Source of the DNA: Candidatus Aenigmatarchaeota archaeon
GTDB taxonomy: Archaea; Aenigmatarchaeota; Aenigmatarchaeia; CG10238-14
Assembly (NCBI GenBank): GCA_017610225.1
Contig: JAFCCM010000012.1
Span: 1-64,000, forward strand
Reading direction: 5' to 3'
DNA length: 64,000 nucleotides
This document shows positions 42,892-50,854 of the stretch, in pieces. The notes beneath the pieces were generated by a model that made no database searches, was not told the origin of the DNA, and saw nothing but the letters and a program-made list of their open reading frames with translations. The first letter of the stretch is position 1. Every line of letters begins with the position of its first letter. The position numbers and the translations under genes were made by a program.

Positions 42892-43062
42892 TCAGTCCTG
42901 TGTGTTTTGATCATATGGAAATACTGGGTACCATTTAACACACATAAAATAAACATATAATATATCAACGGCTAATAGAACCGTATTTCCTGTAATACCT
43001 GCAACCATAGCTAATCTCCATGCAGCCATCCATAGTAACATAACCCAAATTATATGTAACAT
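42892..43062 (-). CDS. Small membrane protein, 56 residues
   Basis: The frame starts three bases after the stop of the VWA metallopeptidase gene. It encodes two hydrophobic helices: MLHIIWVMLLWMAAWRLAMV then GITGNTVLLAVDILYVYFMC, with a short hydrophilic tail PVFPYDQNTQD. It has no Lys or Arg apart from a few. Small two-helix proteins of this kind in phages are sometimes holins or pinholins, but no lysis genes lie nearby, so I only call it a membrane protein. Confidence 0.5.
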   Translation of the reverse strand: MLHIIWVMLLWMAAWRLAMVAGITGNTVLLAVDILYVYFMCVKWYPVFPYDQNTQD

Positions 43063-43065
43063 AGT

Positions 43066-44499
43066 CTATATCCTTACCACATATCCAGTCTTGTTCACAG
43101 CATCAGCAGTACCATTAGGAGTTATAACCCAAATTAATTTATTCGGGAGAAGCTTCCGTGGTATTTCATTAATGTTTTCAGTGTAACCATCTGTAAAAGC
43201 AAGGCACACATCACAACATAATTCTTTTGCTCTTTTAAGACCAGGATATAATGTTGTTCCACCTCGACCTTTAATGTCGAATTGGATGTCTCGAAGTTTC
43301 TTTACAGCATATTCTTTCTCAACTACGGCATCAACTTCAAGAACTGTTGTATAACAATGTCTATCTTTTTCGATTATATTCTTAACGCCTGACAATCCTT
43401 CTAAAATATCATCAGACGACATACTACCAGACGTATCAATCAAAACACAAATATCAAATGTCATGTCTCGAGTCTTACCCGGAAATGGAGATATTTGAGG
43501 AACATTCTTGTTGTCCTTCAATAGAAAAGTATATGTTCTCTTTCGATTTATTTTTGTAGGGGAACGTCTGAATTTACTGAATCGTGTACCCCTTACAAGT
43601 TTTCTGATTATCTGATAGTAAGGTGCCTTTGGTGGTGCTAAAGCACTTTGTATTAATTGTGAAATGTGTGATGGAATCGACCCTCGATCTTTATTAAAAC
43701 TTTTCACAGATTCTTTAACAATGTTCGAAATGTGTTGATCAATTTTTCTGGATAATGCACTTAAATCGGGAACACCTTTTGTTCCATTAATCCAATCCCT
43801 ATGAGTATCAAGTCCACCATGTGCAGGACACCCTTCGGCACCAAAACCAGGGCATGAGTTATCTTCTGATTGATCAGATTTTCCTTCGCCCTGACCTTTA
43901 CCCTGACCTTCTTCTTTTCCTTCGCCTTTTCCATCACCATCACATTTATCACCATCCTGATTGTTATTTTTTGGACAGCTTTTACACATTTGTTGTATTA
44001 ACTGTTGTATAGTTTCATCATGATTTTGAAGTAAGTGTAGATAATATTCTTCTGTTACCTTTCCTTCCTCCATATCATATGTTGCAGGCAATTGGGGTGG
44101 CCACGCTTTCCCTGCAACAATTATAGGTTCTCTTATATTGGCTTGAACATTAACTGAACAATCAGCAGCAATATTCCAAGCCTGGATTTTTAAAGCTTTT
44201 CTATCGTTGATAGTCTCATTTGCTAATATTCTTAACAAACGTGTGATATGCTTATTTAATAAATGCATACCCTCATGTTCAATGATTTTATATATTTCTT
44301 TATCATCTGTTGCCATAAAGAGATCAGGTTCATATAATAATGTTATTGTTCCGTCAGGTTGAGGAGCAACACCCATAATAGAACCAAAGTTCTTTGCAGG
44401 TTTTCTTCTGACTCTTGAAAACAGATATCCCCAGTAATTATACTTCAATACGAATCTTGCAATTAATTGTTTTAATCTATCTCCGGCATTCTGTTCCAT
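43066..44499 (-). CDS. VWA-like putative metallopeptidase (COG3864 type)
   Basis: A 477-residue protein. The zinc motif IIEHEGMHLLNKHI (HExxH form, near 71-84) suggests a metallopeptidase-like N-terminal domain. A low-complexity Gly/Glu/Lys/Gln linker (about 185-215) and a second Cys cluster (CPGFGAEGCPAHGG) follow. The C-terminal von Willebrand A domain has the metal site DICVLIDTSGSMSSDD (near 350-365), a Thr (RGGTTLYPG) and AFTDGYTEN. Proteins of this order are coded next to MoxR AAA+ ATPases, as here (44509-45774), where the ATPase is thought to remodel or load partners for the VWA protein. Its substrate is unknown. Confidence 0.85.
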   Translation of the reverse strand: MEQNAGDRLKQLIARFVLKYNYWGYLFSRVRRKPAKNFGSIMGVAPQPDGTITLLYEPDLFMATDDKEIYKIIEHEGMHLLNKHITRLLRILANETINDRKALKIQAWNIAADCSVNVQANIREPIIVAGKAWPPQLPATYDMEEGKVTEEYYLHLLQNHDETIQQLIQQMCKSCPKNNNQDGDKCDGDGKGEGKEEGQGKGQGEGKSDQSEDNSCPGFGAEGCPAHGGLDTHRDWINGTKGVPDLSALSRKIDQHISNIVKESVKSFNKDRGSIPSHISQLIQSALAPPKAPYYQIIRKLVRGTRFSKFRRSPTKINRKRTYTFLLKDNKNVPQISPFPGKTRDMTFDICVLIDTSGSMSSDDILEGLSGVKNIIEKDRHCYTTVLEVDAVVEKEYAVKKLRDIQFDIKGRGGTTLYPGLKRAKELCCDVCLAFTDGYTENINEIPRKLLPNKLIWVITPNGTADAVNKTGYVVRI

Positions 44500-44508
44500 A
44501 GCAACTCC

Positions 44509-45774
44509 TTATAAAGAACCTTCGCCAGCCTGCACAACTGGATCATAGAAATTTTTCTTATATGACTTTGAACTCTTCAACAATACCATGTGAATTTTTG
44601 TCATATACATAAATGCTGGCGATGACCTATCAAAAGAATCAATCTGCGAAATAAATAACGCCGCAGTATCAATTGGCATAATCAATAGAAAATCAAGCAC
44701 GTTTTTCAATTTCTTATCATCATATTTAGGCATTGTTGTTGTCATATATGTGCAAAACCCAACCATCAATTCACTCAATTTTGAGTTATCATTGTCTTTC
44801 AACAATTTATTAATTTCAGGTTTAACAGCGCGGAAATTATGAAATACATCTTTTGGGTTAATGTCTTTCTTATCCCTTGCAAATTCAATGAATAATCGAG
44901 TCATGTGGGTATTTAAAAGACCTGATGCCTTGACTTCGATTTCAGCAAAGTCAATTGTTTTTCTTCGCATTTCCATTTTCCACAGAATATCTGAAAGTTT
45001 TTCATAACTTGCAGGGTTGGCATAAACTGATCCCAACTTTTGAGATTGAAAATCATATAGATATTCAGGATGAGTTTGAATAAACTCAACAATGTATGGA
45101 TGAAAATCATGTTCAATTGCATAGTTCAAAAAGTCTACTGCACTAACTTCTGTATAAACATGAAGCTGCCGTCTAAGTCCTGCGGCATCCTCAAGGTTAT
45201 CCATAGAATACTCAGAATCATCAGGGTTGTCAATTGATATAACAAACCATCCTTTTGGAAAGGGATACCGATGAACTGAGTATTCATCTTGGATTTGCCA
45301 CAATAACTGTTGTAATTGATGGTCTCCACGTGAAAATTCATCAATAACAAATATTCCATATGTATCTTCATATTTCGGAACGAAGTCCGAATATAACATT
45401 TTGAATGAAAATTGTTCATCCCCTTCAACTTCAACTGGGAATGGAATAATAAAATCGTCCCTTGAAAGAACAGGGGACTTAACCATAATACAACCGAAAT
45501 CTTTTATATTGTCCGGATTCTTTTTGTTATGGCTACCAAACATTTCTTCCTGTAATTCATTTGCGATTTGGTAGCAGATTTGAGTTTTACCAACTCCCGC
45601 TGGTCCGATGATGTGGTAACATTGTCTGACAACATCTCGCCCCAAATTCCATGTGGCGACTGTGTCCATGATATCATTTTTGATTAAGCTTTTAATTTTA
45701 TCAATTGATAAAACAGAGATATTTAAACGTTCGTGATATTTTAATTCAGCATCTTTTGTATTTTCATCAGCCAT
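44509..45774 (-). CDS. MoxR-like AAA+ ATPase
   Basis: A 421-residue ATPase, partner of the VWA protein directly downstream (nine bases). Walker A is HIIGPAGVGKTQICYQIA (near 52-69), Walker B is YGIFVIDEFSRGD (near 138-150) and sensor 1 lies in WFVISIDNPDDSE. An arginine finger is plausible in GLRRQLHVY. The C-terminal helical lid is standard for this family. MoxR/VWA pairs usually act in protein-complex assembly or in defence- and stress-type systems; in a phage the role is not known. Confidence 0.88.
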   Translation of the reverse strand: MADENTKDAELKYHERLNISVLSIDKIKSLIKNDIMDTVATWNLGRDVVRQCYHIIGPAGVGKTQICYQIANELQEEMFGSHNKKNPDNIKDFGCIMVKSPVLSRDDFIIPFPVEVEGDEQFSFKMLYSDFVPKYEDTYGIFVIDEFSRGDHQLQQLLWQIQDEYSVHRYPFPKGWFVISIDNPDDSEYSMDNLEDAAGLRRQLHVYTEVSAVDFLNYAIEHDFHPYIVEFIQTHPEYLYDFQSQKLGSVYANPASYEKLSDILWKMEMRRKTIDFAEIEVKASGLLNTHMTRLFIEFARDKKDINPKDVFHNFRAVKPEINKLLKDNDNSKLSELMVGFCTYMTTTMPKYDDKKLKNVLDFLLIMPIDTAALFISQIDSFDRSSPAFMYMTKIHMVLLKSSKSYKKNFYDPVVQAGEGSL

Positions 45775-45810
45775 TATTTGTAACTCCTTATCGGAATAAA
45801 TTATTTATGG

Positions 45811-46785
45811 TTAAAATTCGATATCATCAAAGCTGAATGTTTTCTTTTCTTCAGCTGCTGGTGTTGCTGCTTGGGTTTCTGTTTGACCTGCATCTCCTGA
45901 TGAAACTTGTGGTTCAGCTTCAGATGAAACAGGTTCTCCAATTTCCATAATCCCTTCTGGTCTGCTTCCATAACCGGTAGACGCTGCTTGCTTACTGTTT
46001 GCCCAGTTGAACTTACTTACGAATTGCTCGAGAGTATCCTTAGACAGCTTCAATATTTTCATGACAGCTTCTTTTGGAATTTCTGTTCCCTTGGTCAATT
46101 CGAATACATTAACATCATTTCCAAATGATGATCGTGCTGTTGATTTTGTCAACCTGGTAACAAAGCGTTTGTTGTTTACAATAGATTTTTCAAATTGTTT
46201 ACTTTGATCAGTAACCGGTTCAAATATTGGATCTAAATCCTCATTGTAACGATCATTCAGATATTCAGAAACATTTGAATACTTCATTCCTTTACCACGG
46301 ATAAATACAAAGATTGGTTTCTTTGCATCTGTTAATATAGGACTTCCATATGCATCACAGTAAATGCCTGCAACTAAAATTTGAGCACGACATTCACTAC
46401 AGAAATCATTTGCTGCTCTTTCTGCTGATGTTAATGGGCAAGCACGATTACTTCCATCTGGTAAAGTTGATGTTCCGTACCACGGTGCAGAACCATCTTT
46501 ATAAGAAAAACATTTAATGTTATCACGACCTTGTTCATTTTTGATTTTTGCTAAAATGTCCTTGGTATGGGTAATCACTAAATTCACTTCATCCAAATTG
46601 TATTCAACACCACGAACCTGAAACTTGTCTTCAGCTTCTTCGATATTGATATGGTTCTTTCGAGTCTTTCCAGAAATATAAACACTATGGAAAAACTCAT
46701 CTTCCGGAGCAGTAGCTTCTCCGCCTCCACCTTGAAACCCTGTTCCTGATAAATCTTGATAATCTTCAAAAGACTGTTGCGACAT
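45811..46785 (-). CDS. Candidate single-stranded DNA-binding protein
   Basis: A 324-residue protein. It has a Gly/Glu-rich start, a Cys region (CPLTSAERAANDFCSEC, likely zinc-binding, resembling the zinc site of T4 gp32) and a long strand-rich core with basic residues (KQFEKSIVNNKRFVTRLTKS). The acidic tail ends KKTFSFDDIEF, close to the SSB C-terminal tip that binds partner proteins. I recognise no exact family, but the tail and zinc site together point to a ssDNA-binding protein for replication or recombination. The ATG is preceded by AAGGAGGGA, and it is upstream of MoxR. Confidence 0.55.
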   Translation of the reverse strand: MSQQSFEDYQDLSGTGFQGGGGEATAPEDEFFHSVYISGKTRKNHINIEEAEDKFQVRGVEYNLDEVNLVITHTKDILAKIKNEQGRDNIKCFSYKDGSAPWYGTSTLPDGSNRACPLTSAERAANDFCSECRAQILVAGIYCDAYGSPILTDAKKPIFVFIRGKGMKYSNVSEYLNDRYNEDLDPIFEPVTDQSKQFEKSIVNNKRFVTRLTKSTARSSFGNDVNVFELTKGTEIPKEAVMKILKLSKDTLEQFVSKFNWANSKQAASTGYGSRPEGIMEIGEPVSSEAEPQVSSGDAGQTETQAATPAAEEKKTFSFDDIEF

Positions 46786-46813
46786 AAATTGTCCCTCCTT
46801 CTTATTTTTCTGG

Positions 46814-47395
46814 TTACTTATTTGAGATTAAGCACCAGTTTTGACCATTTCGATCTTCGGGTATTGTTATAAGCGAAAACTCATTGCTAAACCAACACCT
46901 CAAATTCTTATCTAATAAATCTGACGAAATAAATTCGTGCACCTTGTCATAAGGCGGTAAACTTGTTAACTCTGGATCTTCAATTGTTATCGGATTGATC
47001 TTTCTTGTTTTTGAATCAGTAATCTCTCCGGTAATCAATTTTGGATGTGGACAATATACGATAACCAATCTCTTGCCAACCATTCTGTATATCTCATTTC
47101 GGTATAGATAAACATTGGTATCTAAATCATATGCCACATTGTTTGCATTAAGGACTCGATCAATTGATGTATGCTGTCTGCATAAGACTCCATCAGATTT
47201 CTTTTCTTCACAAATCTTGCAGTCTGAATGATCTACTGTATATTTAACTCGAAGTTCAAATGATTCATCTGCAGCTTTCGAGAAGTATGACAGAATCCTT
47301 CTTTTGTTCAATAGGAATTTTACTATTGTAATTGGGTAAACTGATGCCCCCAATTTCTCAATAAATTTTTCCACCGAAACTTGTTTCATTAACAT
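46814..47395 (-). CDS. Hypothetical protein, 193 residues, with a Cys pair
   Basis: A soluble protein with a helical start (MLMKQVSVEKFIEKLG), a KICEEKKSDGVLCRQH segment (near 58-73) that holds a CxxC-like pair and His, and a strand-rich second half with a final FSLITIPEDRNGQNW. No family is recognised. The upstream AAGGAG supports the first ATG. It lies between the SSB-like gene and the long hairpin at 47445-47514. Confidence 0.5.
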   Translation of the reverse strand: MLMKQVSVEKFIEKLGASVYPITIVKFLLNKRRILSYFSKAADESFELRVKYTVDHSDCKICEEKKSDGVLCRQHTSIDRVLNANNVAYDLDTNVYLYRNEIYRMVGKRLVIVYCPHPKLITGEITDSKTRKINPITIEDPELTSLPPYDKVHEFISSDLLDKNLRCWFSNEFSLITIPEDRNGQNWCLISNK

Positions 47396-47444
47396 AACTC
47401 CTTCACATTTGGTTTTAGAACAAAAAACCTTTTAATTTTATAGG

Positions 47445-47514
47445 CACATGTGGCTGTCGACTAATAATATTATTCAATAATTCGAATAACAGTATTGCCA
47501 ACAGCCACTATGTG
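47445..47514 (-). ncRNA. Long imperfect hairpin, unassigned structured RNA or attenuator
   Basis: The stem GTGGCTGT / ACAGCCAC (450-457 with 501-508) is closed by a CACA/TGTG outer pair. Inside it, TTATTC / GAATAA pairs across an A+T loop. It fills the gap between 47526-47696 and 46814-47395. No T-run follows at once, so termination is not assured. It lacks the ACTT(T) internal loop of the modules at 50394-50796. Confidence 0.45.
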
Positions 47515-47525
47515 ACAGGACGGTA

Positions 47526-47696
47526 CTATTCATTCATATCATATTCTCCATACTTATACCTTAAAGCTTTTGGAACACTTATACCACAAATAACTGCAAT
47601 CTTAATTAATACAGCTGGAGTAGTATGTCGTAAAAAATCTTCGATCCTACGCCTCAGCTTTCTGGTTTGTTTTTCAAGAAGATCAGATTCAGTCAC
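47526..47696 (-). CDS. Hypothetical basic protein, 56 residues (GTG start)
   Basis: The frame starts with GTG (complement of 47694-47696) behind AAGGAGTATAAT; an ATG overlapping it is immediately closed by TGA, so GTG is favoured. The protein opens MTESDLLEKQTRKLRRRIED and continues FLRHTTPAVLIKIAVICGIS, ending YKYGEYDMNE. It is a basic helix plus a hydrophobic strand-helix. No family is recognised. It begins 11 bases before the ARPP-1-like gene stop and could be coupled to it. Confidence 0.4.
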   Translation of the reverse strand: MTESDLLEKQTRKLRRRIEDFLRHTTPAVLIKIAVICGISVPKALRYKYGEYDMNE

Positions 47697-47706
47697 ATTA
47701 TACTCC

Positions 47707-48675
47707 TTATAATACTAATGATAAATAAACTGGAGTATTGTTTTGCTGAATCAAATCTCCGCCACCGCCAGATGTTGTTTCTAACATAGTTGTCCTGAGT
47801 GAGTCATCAGTACTCATTATTCCTTGAGCTTTAATATCAATTGACTCCAATATTGGAAGAATCTCTGATCTTAAATGCTGACCAAAATCTTCTAACGTTT
47901 TCTTGACAACCTCTGCTGACGCACCTTTAGGAATCTCAGGTAATATCAATGCAGTTTCCTGAAGTTTTCCAAGCATTTTTAATCGGAGCATTTCAGCTCC
48001 ATAACAACCACGAAGCAGAAGCTTCCAATAAGCTTCCCAATGTTCACTTGAGGGCATTATTTCAATACCGACAGGAACTCCAGAAAACATAATGATGGCA
48101 CCTATTTGCCCGTCAACAGGTTCAAATTCTGCTGCAAACTGTTCAAGAGCATCTTTGATTTCTGGTGTATCATAGAAATACCTAAGATGAGCAGCGTTTC
48201 TTTTTACTGAAAGAGGCAATCCACTCAACCATGTTTTGATTGATCCCCAAAGTTTGCTGTAACTATTCGCTTGTCGTAACGATGGATTTACTAATGCTTT
48301 TCGCAGGGCAATTGGTAGAATATCTTCTTCGTTTTTATCACCACGAAGATATCCTCCTTGCTCTTGTTCAATACAACATGCAGTATCAAAACTACCACTT
48401 GCATTTGCCTGAATAACTCCAGAACCTGCCATTGCATGATCCTGACCTGCTTTTCCTCGTACCATCATATTGGATGGAACAATTGCTGGCATTCCTATAT
48501 CATCATTATCAAATACCATTGTTCCATAATCCGAGGTAGTTCTGAACTTCAAATGTTCAGGTCCTGCTATTTCCCCTCTGCTATCTCCAAGTATCGGAAC
48601 GACGGTCATCTCATTGACTGATTGTACGTTGCCAATTTCTATGCCAGTGAACTTCAACTTATTAAAAATGTTCAT
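47707..48675 (-). CDS. ARPP-1-like domain protein
   Basis: A 322-residue protein. The order 'IEIGNVQSVNEMTVVPIL' (residues 12-29), then TTSDYGTMVFDNDD, a Gly/Ala segment with MAGSGVIQANASGSFDTACC, and later IGAIIMFSGVPVGIEIMPSS and YWKLLLRGCYGAEMLRLKML, follows the ARPP-1 domain. That is a family linked by others to ARG and phosphatase gene clusters, of unknown chemical role. It starts 14 bases after the stop of the Ro60-like gene, so the two are co-transcribed. An association with RNA or stress handling is plausible through that partner. Confidence 0.62.
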   Translation of the reverse strand: MNIFNKLKFTGIEIGNVQSVNEMTVVPILGDSRGEIAGPEHLKFRTTSDYGTMVFDNDDIGMPAIVPSNMMVRGKAGQDHAMAGSGVIQANASGSFDTACCIEQEQGGYLRGDKNEEDILPIALRKALVNPSLRQANSYSKLWGSIKTWLSGLPLSVKRNAAHLRYFYDTPEIKDALEQFAAEFEPVDGQIGAIIMFSGVPVGIEIMPSSEHWEAYWKLLLRGCYGAEMLRLKMLGKLQETALILPEIPKGASAEVVKKTLEDFGQHLRSEILPILESIDIKAQGIMSTDDSLRTTMLETTSGGGGDLIQQNNTPVYLSLVL

Positions 48676-48689
48676 AATTTAATGACCTC

Positions 48690-50210
48690 CTATCCGAGTA
48701 ATGTTTGATATTTTTGAACTAACAATGACTTGACCATATCACGATTTTGTAACATTCGATTAAAAATAATCTCAGTTTCCAAAAATCTATAATCGGTCAA
48801 TGGCATTGCATCAACCCCTTCTACCAAACTACGAGTTGTACCGCTTTTTGCATCTGCTGAAAATACTGGATTTAAATGAAGAAGGTTAAATTTCGCACCT
48901 TCACTTTTAAAGTGTTTATAGGTATGTTCAAACATACCTTTTATTTCATTTTCATATCCGTCAGACACGACCACGATATTTTCAACCCCTGTTTGAATAG
49001 CATCAACAAGTCCGCTCCACAAATTAGTTGCACCATTTGGAACCAACACATTGACTTTGCTTTTGGTTGGAGTTTCTACAACTTTACCGCCTATGTAAAA
49101 GACATCCTTGATATTGTCCAATGCCGATACTAAACATAGTGATGTGATAAATGGATGCAATGGACGCTGTTCACTTCCTATCATTGATTTTGATGCATCA
49201 ATGATAACAACACATTCTCCTATGGTGAGACGTTTCTGTCTACCGCTTACTACAACGATAGCTTCTTCTATCTCATCCATATTATCAGATTCATCGTTTA
49301 GAAGTTTATAGTAGAAAGATTTCCATAGATCATACAAGTCCTGTTTCTGATAATCGACTTTGAATGATGTTGCTCCACTTTTCTTGGCTGCGCTTTCCAG
49401 CTGAATCTTTTCACGATCAGTCATCTTTGCAGTTGAATATATTTCTGAAATATCAATATCAACTCCATAAGTATTACGAAATCCCATAACTGTTCGCTGA
49501 GGCATACCCTTCATATATTTTCTAAATGAAGTAGTAAGACCTGATTGCGCTGCTTGTCTTAAAGACCAATAGTTATCAATCTTTGGAAAATATGTTGAGA
49601 GTCCTTCACGACGAGGTTCTTTATCAAAGATGTGACAAAATACAGGATATGATTCCATATTGTATCTTCCAATCCACTTTGAGAAAAGTTTCATGTCACC
49701 ATTCAATATTTTGAATAAGTCCTGTTTACCTAATGCATGTCGTACAAGGGTTTTCAATTTTCCTTTATAGTTTACTGCCAGTCCATCAAGATCTCTGGAA
49801 TCACGGTCGAAGATAAAACTCAATATAAGTTTTCTTGTTCTTGCATTATTAACTCTATTAAATCCTTCTGCACCTGTTAGCATTAAAAGATTTTTTAATG
49901 CTCTTGGGATACGCTCTTTTGACAGATTGTAAAGAATGACTTTCGATTCATAATCAAAGGAAAGACCATCAACAGCAGGAAGATTACTTGAAGGTACAGG
50001 ATTACCAAGTAACATATGTGTCATTGCACCTTTCGAAAAACCTGTTCCTTTAAGAAGAGTTATTAAACAGAATAGCGTTCTATCATAATTGAATAAATCG
50101 CTCCACATTTGAACTACACGGCTAAATTGTTCGTCTGCATCCTCATAATATGCGCCTTTTGGTACGTATTGAAGAATCCCTGAGTCAATTTTGGTTTTGC
50201 TTAAATCCAT
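48690..50210 (-). CDS. Ro60/TROVE-like protein: helical N-domain plus VWA domain
   Basis: A 506-residue protein, the length of Ro60/Rsr (about 520-540). The first 300 residues are all-helical (repeats such as RIPRALKNLLMLTGAEGFNR and KLKTLVRHALGKQD). The C-terminal 200 form a von Willebrand A fold with a metal site VVIIDASKSMIG (DxSxS, near 343-354), a Thr in NGATNLWSG and VVSDGYEN. Ro60 consists of exactly such a helical (HEAT-like) ring plus VWA, which binds misfolded RNA and Y RNAs. Here the gene lies directly downstream of four RNA modules built like Y RNAs, two with a tRNA-like body. By sequence alone a MoxR-type VWA protein is also possible, so the Ro assignment rests on architecture plus context. 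Confidence 0.6.
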   Translation of the reverse strand: MDLSKTKIDSGILQYVPKGAYYEDADEQFSRVVQMWSDLFNYDRTLFCLITLLKGTGFSKGAMTHMLLGNPVPSSNLPAVDGLSFDYESKVILYNLSKERIPRALKNLLMLTGAEGFNRVNNARTRKLILSFIFDRDSRDLDGLAVNYKGKLKTLVRHALGKQDLFKILNGDMKLFSKWIGRYNMESYPVFCHIFDKEPRREGLSTYFPKIDNYWSLRQAAQSGLTTSFRKYMKGMPQRTVMGFRNTYGVDIDISEIYSTAKMTDREKIQLESAAKKSGATSFKVDYQKQDLYDLWKSFYYKLLNDESDNMDEIEEAIVVVSGRQKRLTIGECVVIIDASKSMIGSEQRPLHPFITSLCLVSALDNIKDVFYIGGKVVETPTKSKVNVLVPNGATNLWSGLVDAIQTGVENIVVVSDGYENEIKGMFEHTYKHFKSEGAKFNLLHLNPVFSADAKSGTTRSLVEGVDAMPLTDYRFLETEIIFNRMLQNRDMVKSLLVQKYQTLLG

Positions 50211-50310
50211 TATTCGTTAGTCCTCCCTTATTAAATTTCATTCCAACGTAAGTAAAACATATCCAATTTTTTAGTGTGAAAAATAAAAATCAATAATGCA
50301 CCTCAAATAA

Positions 50311-50381
50311 TTGGGTGGACTAGTTATTAGTATAATTACAATAGTTATCTATTATAGTTACCTAACACTAATCCACCCCAA
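50311..50381 (-). ncRNA. Long hairpin downstream of the RNA modules
   Basis: Minus strand: 7 bp GGGTGGA / TCCACCC, then TTAGT / ACTAG and GTTAG / CTAAT with one bulged A give about 17 paired positions and an A+T loop. It stands between module A and the Ro60-like gene. It may be a 3' end or processing signal for the RNA array, or a fifth element; it lacks the ACTT(T) loop. Confidence 0.5.
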
Positions 50382-50393
50382 GCTAAGGAGGTT

Positions 50394-50518
50394 TCTTGAA
50401 AGTGTAAATGTATTATGTTTGGGTGAAAAACAGGTATCGAAACCTGCTACCTATTGCTTTAAATGCAATTGCTCTACCAAATGAGCTATTTTCAGAAAAT
50501 ACAAAAAGTCTTTCAAGA
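50394..50518 (-). ncRNA. Structured RNA module A: Y-RNA-like stem with tRNA-like body
   Basis: As RNA: a closing stem TCTTGAAAG / CTTTCAAGA (9 bp, perfect), an internal loop with ACTTTT on the 5' side and TTTACA on the 3' side, and an inner stem TGTATT / AATACA. A tRNA-like body follows with a further TGAAAA / TTTTCA stem. The D arm is GCTC / GAGC (471-486, loop containing TTGG). The anticodon arm is ATTGC-ATTTAAA-GCAAT (453-469), giving a 'UUA' triplet. The T arm is CAGGT-TTCGAT-ACCTG (431-446) with a six-base loop. The acceptor end is not that of a normal tRNA. The layout is that of YrlA-type Y RNAs. Confidence 0.72.
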
Positions 50519-50527
50519 GAAAAATAG

Positions 50528-50587
50528 ATGGAGGAATATATGCAGTTGTTGATTTTAAAGTAATCTGAATCTGCATAAAGTCTCCAT
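50528..50587 (-). ncRNA. Structured RNA module B: Y-RNA-like stem
   Basis: Closing stem ATGGAG / CTCCAT (582-587 with 528-533), internal loop with ACTT on the 5' side, inner stem TATGCAG / CTGCATA (7 bp) and an A+T-rich loop of about 25 bases. Same plan as modules A, C and D with a different stem sequence but no tRNA-like body. Confidence 0.62.
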
Positions 50588-50603
50588 GAAATAAACATAG
50601 TGA

Positions 50604-50675
50604 AATAGAAGCTGTAAATGTAATTGTAGTTATTTTCTCCAAATGAAAAACAGAAATTACATTAAGTCTTCTATT
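50604..50675 (-). ncRNA. Structured RNA module C: Y-RNA-like stem
   Basis: Closing stem AATAGAAG / CTTCTATT (8 bp, perfect), internal loop with ACTT on the 5' side and TACAG on the other, inner stem AATGTAATT / AATTACATT (9 bp, perfect). The apical part holds a small TTTTC / GAAAA hairpin with a seven-base loop. Same plan as the other modules. Confidence 0.65.
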
Positions 50676-50687
50676 AGAAATTTTGAA

Positions 50688-50796
50688 GCCCGAAGTGGAA
50701 ATTGTATTATGTTGAGGGACTTGAACCCTATACGCTTGTTTATCATACAAGTGCTGAACCAATCAGCTATCAGAAAATACAAAAAGTCTTCTGGGC
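50688..50796 (-). ncRNA. Structured RNA module D: Y-RNA-like stem with tRNA-like body
   Basis: Closing stem GCCC(A)GAAG / CTTCGGGC, internal loop ACTTT opposite TTTCCA, inner stem TTGTATT / AATACAA (7 bp). Inside is a tRNA-like body: D arm GCTG-ATTGGTT-CAGC (753-767), anticodon arm CTTGT-ATGATAA-ACAAG (735-751, 'GAU' triplet), T arm AGGG-TTCAAGT-CCCT (715-729). The usual acceptor stem is lacking; the inner stem takes its place. The TTCAAGT T-loop and GG in the D-loop are well kept. It comes first in transcription, about 60 bases after the candidate promoter. Confidence 0.74.
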
Positions 50797-50854
50797 ATAA
50801 ATGATAATAAAAAATGATATTGGAGTTGAATCCAAAATAGTTTTTGCCGATAAT

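Noticed and set aside
42892..43062. Holin gene
   Set aside because: Two membrane helices alone do not suffice, and no endolysin or spanin gene is nearby.
47445..47514. Fifth Y-RNA-like module
   Set aside because: It has a good hairpin but lacks the ACTT(T) internal loop and lies away from the RNA array.
50394..50796. Calling two ordinary tRNA genes, tRNA-Ile(GAU) and a suppressor tRNA(UUA)
   Set aside because: The acceptor stems are abnormal, the T-loop of module A is short, and both bodies sit on a shared Y-RNA-like scaffold.
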